Below, one piece after another: positions 59,754-64,000 of a stretch of DNA of 64,000 nt. Positions within the stretch are counted from its first letter, which is position 1, and every line of letters begins with the position of its first letter. The position numbers were made by a program, and so were the translations under genes. This DNA is from Chitinophaga sedimenti. GTDB taxonomy: Bacteria > Bacteroidota > Bacteroidia > Chitinophagales > Chitinophagaceae. The DNA lies in NCBI RefSeq assembly GCF_023156195.1, contig NZ_JAKUKA010000001.1, positions 6,015,501 to 6,079,500 on the forward strand, written 5' to 3'. The notes beneath the pieces were generated by a model. It did no database searches and was not told the DNA's origin. It worked only from the letters and a program-made list of their open reading frames with translations.

Positions 59754-60732
59754 ATGAAGAAGTACCTGTTGATGGTCTGCCTGGCAGTAGCCGGCATCAT
59801 GTCCTGCGCCAAAGAGAGCAGGCAACGGTAGGAGCCGACGCTCTTTCCGATAGTATCAAAGTTTTTACGGACAGCGCCACGAAGGGACGTTTCCCTCAAC
59901 TTCAGCCAATGCGCCGGTGCTGGCAGACACGGCTAACGTGGTCGTGATGGGCCGCTATGTGGTGGTCCTGCCCATGGTCATTTCCGGTAAAGCGGCTGGT
60001 TACTATGTGCGTATCGATGGGGCTAACAGCTACTTTAAAGTAGACTACACCCAACCGCGTGGTGCGCGCAAATCCAATGTGCTGGCCAAAACGGCCGAAA
60101 CCGGTATGCCGAATGCAGGCGATTCTGCTATCGTACTGCAGCTGCCCGAAGGTTTTGACACCACCTTTTGCATTTCTTACGCCGCGTACGACAGTGCGGG
60201 GCACACCAGCGGGCCTGTGCAGCTGTGTGTGACCGATCTGCAGCCCGGGGCAGGAAGTGCATTGACCGGCACATGGCGTAAAATCGCCGATTCCAGCGCA
60301 GCCGGCTGGAAAGAAGATTTCTACAGCCCGGACAGTACCTTCCGGCTGTTTTACTGCGACAACGATACCCTGCGCGGGTATTGCCCGGAAGGCCAAAGAT
60401 GCCCTACAGACAGCATTATGACAGAGGCCAGCCTGGTCACGAAGCTGGACCTGACATTGGGCAGTGGTGGCGCCGCAGTATTCGAGTTTGCAAGGAATTA
60501 CAGTACGGCGGTATTGCCGCAATTCTGTTCCGGCCAGGTAACGTACAATGCCGGCAGCCAGCAAGTGCAAACACATTATCTATGGGCCTTTGTGTCTACC
60601 GGTAAACTGATTCTCATAAGGGAACAAACACCTGCCGGCGGCCCGGAAATTAACGTGTACCATGTGCGCCTTAACGGCAATTCCTTAACACTGTCGCAGT
60701 CCGGCGGTATTACGCAGTACACGAAAAACTAA
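59754..60732 (+). CDS. Lipoprotein of a tandem family, copy C (frameshifted)
   Basis: About 327 residues. MKKYLLMVCLAVAGIMSCAK has a lipobox. Family motifs: IKVFTDSATKG, GRYVVVLP, GYYVRIDGANSYFKVDYTQP and RGAR, LPEGFDTTFC, LTGTW, GYCPEGQRCPTDS and the tail GGITQYTKN. Breaks near 59822 and 59897. It is the most diverged of the three, but the order of motifs is the same, so all arose by tandem duplication. Function unknown. Confidence 0.82.
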
Positions 60733-60750
60733 TGAACTTCAGTACTAAAT

Positions 60751-60776
60751 AAAAAGGGGGCCTAAGCCCCCTTTTT
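60751..60776. terminator. Bidirectional terminator
   Basis: Perfect AAAAAGGGGG/CCCCCTTTTT stem around CCTAAG, between copy C and the converging sugar dehydrogenase gene. Confidence 0.85.
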
Positions 60777-60807
60777 GTCGTCGATTATATAGAACAAATA
60801 CGCGTCG

Positions 60808-61941
60808 TTATTCTGGCTTACTGATCTCAATCACCTTATCATTATTGCCGTTGCCGGTGCAAAGGTATACGCGGCCCGCAGGCGACACACATACATCGCG
60901 TAATCTGCCGAAAGCGCCGGTGAAATAAGTTTGTGTTGCGGTTACCGTAGCGCCGTCGCTGCTCAATTGTAGTTGGTACAAACGGGTATTTTTCAGGCTG
61001 GCAACCAGTAACGAGTTTTTCCATTTAGGAATGCGGTCATTGTTGTAGTAGTCCATGCCCGAAATGGCAAAAGTGCCCTGTGTGCCGGATGACCATAGCG
61101 GTGCTTTTACATTGTTGGCTGCACAAAAGGTGTTTTCGCTGTTGGTATTGCAGGGGCCTTCGACATTTGGCCAACCATAATTGCGTTGCTTTTCAATGAT
61201 GTTTACCTCATCTTCGATATTAGCGCCATGTTCCGAGGTGTACAGGGTGTTATTTACCCTTACCATTCCCTGTGGATTTCTGTGCCCATAACTCCACAAC
61301 GGATTGTTAGCGATGGGATTATCGGCCGGAATGCTGCCATCAAGATTAATACGCAACACCTTGCCGTTTGGATTGGCAGTGTTTTGAGCATTGTCGCCCG
61401 CCGCGGCATCGCCGGTGGTGATAAACAACTTATCGTCCGCAATGAGTAATCGCGAGCCATTATGAATGCCGGCGGCGCCAATGTTATCCAACAGCGTGAC
61501 AGGGGAGGAGAGGGCGCTGTCTTTATACGTATAACGCACCACTTTTTCTGTGTACGTGTTGCCTTTATTGTAGTTGTACACGATATATAGATAGCCGTTG
61601 GATGTGAAATTGGGGTGGAGGGTCATGCCGAGCAGGCCGCCTTCGCCGTTCTGCACAGCATCGGGAACCGTGAGCAGCGGCTTCAGCGTACCTGTTCTGG
61701 GTTCCAGGCGGCTGATGCGGCCACCTCTTTCTGTTAACCAAATGTGGTTGTCTGGTCCCCACAAAATTTCCCAGGGTTGTGTAAGCCCCTGTGCCACAGT
61801 GCGTACGCTGTCGGTAGGCCAGCCTGGTTCTTCGGGTCCCGGGGTATCACCATCCTTACCGTTGTTTTTGCCGCAACCCGCCATCAGCAGGCCTGCGGAT
61901 ACTACCAGGGCGCACCCGAAAAAGAATATCGTTGTTTTCAT
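60808..61941 (-). CDS. PQQ-dependent sugar dehydrogenase (GSDH family) lipoprotein
   Basis: 377 residues from MKTTIFFFGCALVVSAGLLM; intact. The lipobox is LMAGC, followed by an acidic linker. The six-bladed propeller carries GLTQPWEILWGPDNHIWLTE, NGEGGLLGMTLHPNF, AGIHNGSRLLIADDKLFITT, SYGHRNPQGM and TSEHGANIEDEVNIIE, the PQQ and calcium site motifs of the glucose/sorbosone dehydrogenase family. It probably oxidises a sugar in the periplasm or at the surface. Single gene, divergent from the beta-barrel protein at 62151. Confidence 0.92.
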   Translation of the reverse strand: MKTTIFFFGCALVVSAGLLMAGCGKNNGKDGDTPGPEEPGWPTDSVRTVAQGLTQPWEILWGPDNHIWLTERGGRISRLEPRTGTLKPLLTVPDAVQNGEGGLLGMTLHPNFTSNGYLYIVYNYNKGNTYTEKVVRYTYKDSALSSPVTLLDNIGAAGIHNGSRLLIADDKLFITTGDAAAGDNAQNTANPNGKVLRINLDGSIPADNPIANNPLWSYGHRNPQGMVRVNNTLYTSEHGANIEDEVNIIEKQRNYGWPNVEGPCNTNSENTFCAANNVKAPLWSSGTQGTFAISGMDYYNNDRIPKWKNSLLVASLKNTRLYQLQLSSDGATVTATQTYFTGAFGRLRDVCVSPAGRVYLCTGNGNNDKVIEISKPE

Positions 61942-62150
61942 AGAAGATCGGTTATAACCGATTACAGACAATTTTTATGCCTGTGCAGTATAACGGCACA
62001 ATAGTTGGTCGAACCTTTTTGACGGGAATTATGTTATAGGTTCATTATCAGTATTTTGTTTGGCAAAGCAATTACATGGTTAATCTAATTACCCCGGATG
62101 CATTTATTAACCTTCAATAAAAATCGTCATTAAAACCAAAACATGATTTT

Positions 62151-62770
62151 ATGAAAAAACTGCACTTTCTGACCGCGGCACTGATATCCCTGAGCTCTGC
62201 AGCCATGGCCCAGACCCAAAGAGGCAATGTAATGGTGGGCGCCAACCTCCTCAACGTAACGGGTACCTTCCAGGACGGCTCTAACAGGTTCCAGCTGGGT
62301 ATTTCACCAAAAGCTGCCTGGTTCATCAGGGACGGTCTCGCTATTGGTGCGGACGTGAGCCTGGGACTGGACCACAACAAAGTGGATATTTCCAAAACGA
62401 CGGCGGTAAATTATGGTATCGGCGCCTTCGGTCGTTACTACATTAACGATAAGAATGTAGAGTTTTCGAAACGGAGCAAGTTCTTCCCGGAAGGTAACGT
62501 GGGTTTTACCGGCAACAACACCAAGACTAAAATTGAGGGCGCTGGGGAGAACTCAGTGGAAACTAATGGCTTAGGTATTGGTTTTGGTCCGGGTCTGGCT
62601 TATTTCATTACCCCTAACGTAGCCCCGGAGGCGCTGGTGAAGTATGACCGGGGGTTGGCTTCGGTAGCTCTACCACCAGTCACCGGGTAGGATTGAACCT
62701 GGGTTTCCAGATTTACCTGCCTTCTTCAAAAGCGAAAGAGATCTATCGCGAAGAGAAGGGAAAAATGTAA
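62151..62770 (+). CDS. Small outer-membrane beta-barrel protein (frameshifted)
   Basis: About 206 residues. MKKLHFLTAALISLSSAAMA is a signal peptide ending AMAQ. Alternating strands follow (GNVMVGANLLNVTGTFQ, LAIGADVSLGLDHNKVDIS, VNYGIGAFGRYYI, NGLGIGFGPGLAYFITPNVA), an OmpA-like eight-strand porin fold. One base lost near 62652 breaks it; the restored end GVGFGSSTTSHRVGLNLGFQ and IYLPSSK... gives the final strands and a stop at 62768-62770. Function unknown. Confidence 0.82.
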
Positions 62771-62798
62771 TTTTTTCCAGTTTGATATAGGTTACAGG

Positions 62799-62830
62799 GA
62801 GGCCGGTCGTGTACCGGCCTCTTTTATTTT
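62799..62830 (+). terminator. Terminator of the beta-barrel gene
   Basis: Stem GAGGCCGGT/ACCGGCCTC with loop CGTGT, then TTTTATTTTT. Confidence 0.85.
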
Positions 62831-63063
62831 TACCACATCAATGTAAAAAAGATGATTGGGCTGCGCGCTGCAAGGGGGACGAATATTTTGCGAAAACGTG
62901 GGGATAAAGTGAGCGGGACATTGTGGATAACTAAAAAAGCGGTTGGAGGACGGAATTACCTGTAAATGTGTAAATTAGCATGCTTCTCATCGGGATGGTT
63001 TGTTAGCACCGGCAGATAATTTTATATTATTTTGCTATTAATCTCAATTTTCCCTCAAAAATA

Positions 63064-63094
63064 TTTGTCCCGATTAAAAAATTGGCTACCTTTG
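63064..63094 (+). promoter_or_regulatory. rpsJ promoter (Bacteroidetes -33/-7 type)
   Basis: TTTG at 63064-63067 and TACCTTTG at 63087-63094 are 19 bp apart. The 18-bp string TACCTTTGCCCTCCCAAA is identical to that at the rpsL promoter. Confidence 0.87.
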
Positions 63095-63138
63095 CCCTCC
63101 CAAATTGTAAGGGGTAAATTAGAAGAAGTTCATTGCAT

Positions 63139-63444
63139 ATGTCTCAGAGAATTAGAATCAAGCTGAAGTCCTACGATCATAATTTGGTGGATAAATCCGC
63201 TGAGAAGATCGTTAAAACCGTGCGTAACACGGGTGCCGTGGTAACAGGTCCTATACCTTTGCCTACAGAAAAGAAAATTTTTACGGTACTGCGTTCTCCG
63301 CACGTTAACAAAAAGGCGCGCGAACAGTTCCAGCTTTGCACGCACAAGCGTTTGTTGGACATTTATACTTCCTCTTCCGGGACAGTGGACGCGTTGAGCA
63401 AGCTCGACCTCCCTTCTGGTGTAGAAGTAGAAATCAAGGCGTAA
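63139..63444 (+). CDS. rpsJ: 30S ribosomal protein S10
   Basis: 101 residues from MSQRIRIKLKSYDHNLVDKS; intact. An upstream in-frame TTG is less likely than this ATG. TGAVVTGPIPLPTEKKIFTV, LRSPHVNKKAREQF and RLLDIYTSSSGTVDALSKLD are the universal S10 stretches. It opens the S10 operon, 163 bp before rplC. Confidence 0.98.
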   Translation: MSQRIRIKLKSYDHNLVDKSAEKIVKTVRNTGAVVTGPIPLPTEKKIFTVLRSPHVNKKAREQFQLCTHKRLLDIYTSSSGTVDALSKLDLPSGVEVEIKA

Positions 63445-63607
63445 GGACATCGGCAGGCGGGCGAAAGGTCCGCTTGAGGTATTTGTAACGTTATACAAGA
63501 GATTTAGGTCACGCCTTCTGGGTGGCCACCAATAAAACGAGTATTTAAACCGCTCATCCTGAGGATAGCTTTGACATCCCTCAGGCGCTGGGCATAATAT
63601 ATCATCA

Positions 63608-64000
63608 ATGAAAGGTATTATTGGCAAAAAGATTGGGATGACCAGCATCTTCGAAGCTAATGGCAAGCAGACTGCCTGCACCATCATCGAAGCGGGTCCC
63701 AACGTTGTAACACAGGTGAAGTCTGAAGAAACAGACGGTTACAACGCAATTCAGGTAGCATTCGGCGACAAAAAGAGAAGCACGCTACCAAAGCAGAAAC
63801 TAATCACTTCGCGAAAGCACAGACCTCCCCTAAACGCTTCGTAAAAGAGTTCCGTAACCCAGACGTACAGAAAGCCCTTGGAGAAACCATCACCTGCGAA
63901 ATTTTCGCTGAAGGTGAGAAAGTAGATGTAGTTGGTACATCTAAAGGTAAAGGTTTCAGGGTGTTGTTAAACGTCACGGCTTTAGCGGTGTTGGTGAAGC
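63608..64000 (+). CDS. rplC: 50S ribosomal protein L3 (partial, frameshifted)
   Basis: The first 130 or so residues before the window ends. MKGIIGKKIGMTSIFEANGK is the L3 start, then GPNVVTQVKSEETDGYNAIQ. One A lost near 63778 breaks FGDKKEKHATKAETNHFAKA, and a C lost near 63956 breaks KGKGFQGVVKRHGFSG, the conserved L3 core. Essential gene, so both are sequence errors. Confidence 0.96.

Noticed and set aside
825..63844. Many apparent pseudogenes (split peptidase, glpK, susC, sigma factor and others)
   Set aside because: Essential ribosomal genes show the same type of break, and one-base repairs restore conserved protein in each case, so sequence error is the simpler reading.

Overview
The window reads as chromosomal DNA of a Bacteroidota bacterium, most likely a Chitinophaga-type member of the Chitinophagaceae. 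The evidence is a SusC/SusD pair, a PorV homologue with a type IX secretion (T9SS) cargo, many MKK-start lipoproteins, DUF5689/DUF5074/DUF6250-type proteins, and promoters of the Bacteroidetes form TTTG-N19/20-TAnnTTTG. I see no tRNA, rRNA, CRISPR array, transposase or phage module. Identifications rest on reading the sequence and remembered family motifs, not on a database search.

An overriding feature is sequence quality. Roughly fifty single-base frameshifts run through the window, mostly one base lost from a short homopolymer and occasionally one gained. They hit essential genes (rpsG, fusA, rplC) as well as glpK, glpD, susC and others. They look like sequencing or consensus errors rather than pseudogenes, so I annotate the reconstructed full-length genes and say where the frame breaks.

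Layout. 1-5 kb: an edge-truncated unknown gene, an S9 prolyl-oligopeptidase-type peptidase, a small membrane protein and a NIPSNAP protein. 5-10 kb: an ECF-type sigma factor, a DUF6250 protein and a Tat-exported YetA/exo-rhamnogalacturonan-lyase-like protein, suggesting pectin use. 10-14.7 kb: DUF4375 and VOC proteins, an ABC1 kinase with a TetR regulator, HxlR opposite DoxX, and a hemerythrin. 14.8-20.2 kb: a cobalamin riboswitch driving a DUF5074 (BtuG-like) lipoprotein, then a divergent TonB siderophore receptor with a PepSY membrane protein. 20.2-26.2 kb: flavin reductase, cupin, two glycosyltransferases, two ferritin-like proteins and a DsbA/FrnE oxidoreductase.

26.4-41.5 kb is the most coherent block: HxlR, PadR, glpK, (SRPBCC on the other strand), glpD, SusC, SusD, a DUF5689 lipoprotein, a GlpT-type transporter, an exported calcineurin-type phosphoesterase and a lipoprotein glycerophosphodiester phosphodiesterase. 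Together they describe outer-membrane capture of glycerophosphodiesters, periplasmic hydrolysis, uptake of glycerol-3-phosphate and its oxidation to DHAP.

41.5-48 kb: a Fic protein, a tail-fibre-like surface protein, a four-gene operon (unknown protein, RdgB, thioesterase, nitroreductase), ilvE and a small conserved protein. 48-64 kb holds the str/S10 ribosomal genes rpsL-rpsG, fusA and rpsJ-rplC. They are separated by two accessory blocks: a PorV/T9SS-cargo/collagen-like cassette between rpsG and fusA, and three tandem paralogous lipoproteins (plus a decayed fourth) with a sugar dehydrogenase and a beta-barrel protein between fusA and rpsJ. Each ribosomal segment has its own TACCTTTG promoter. 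Four intergenic arrays of short direct repeats, three of them with an 11-bp period, are unexplained.
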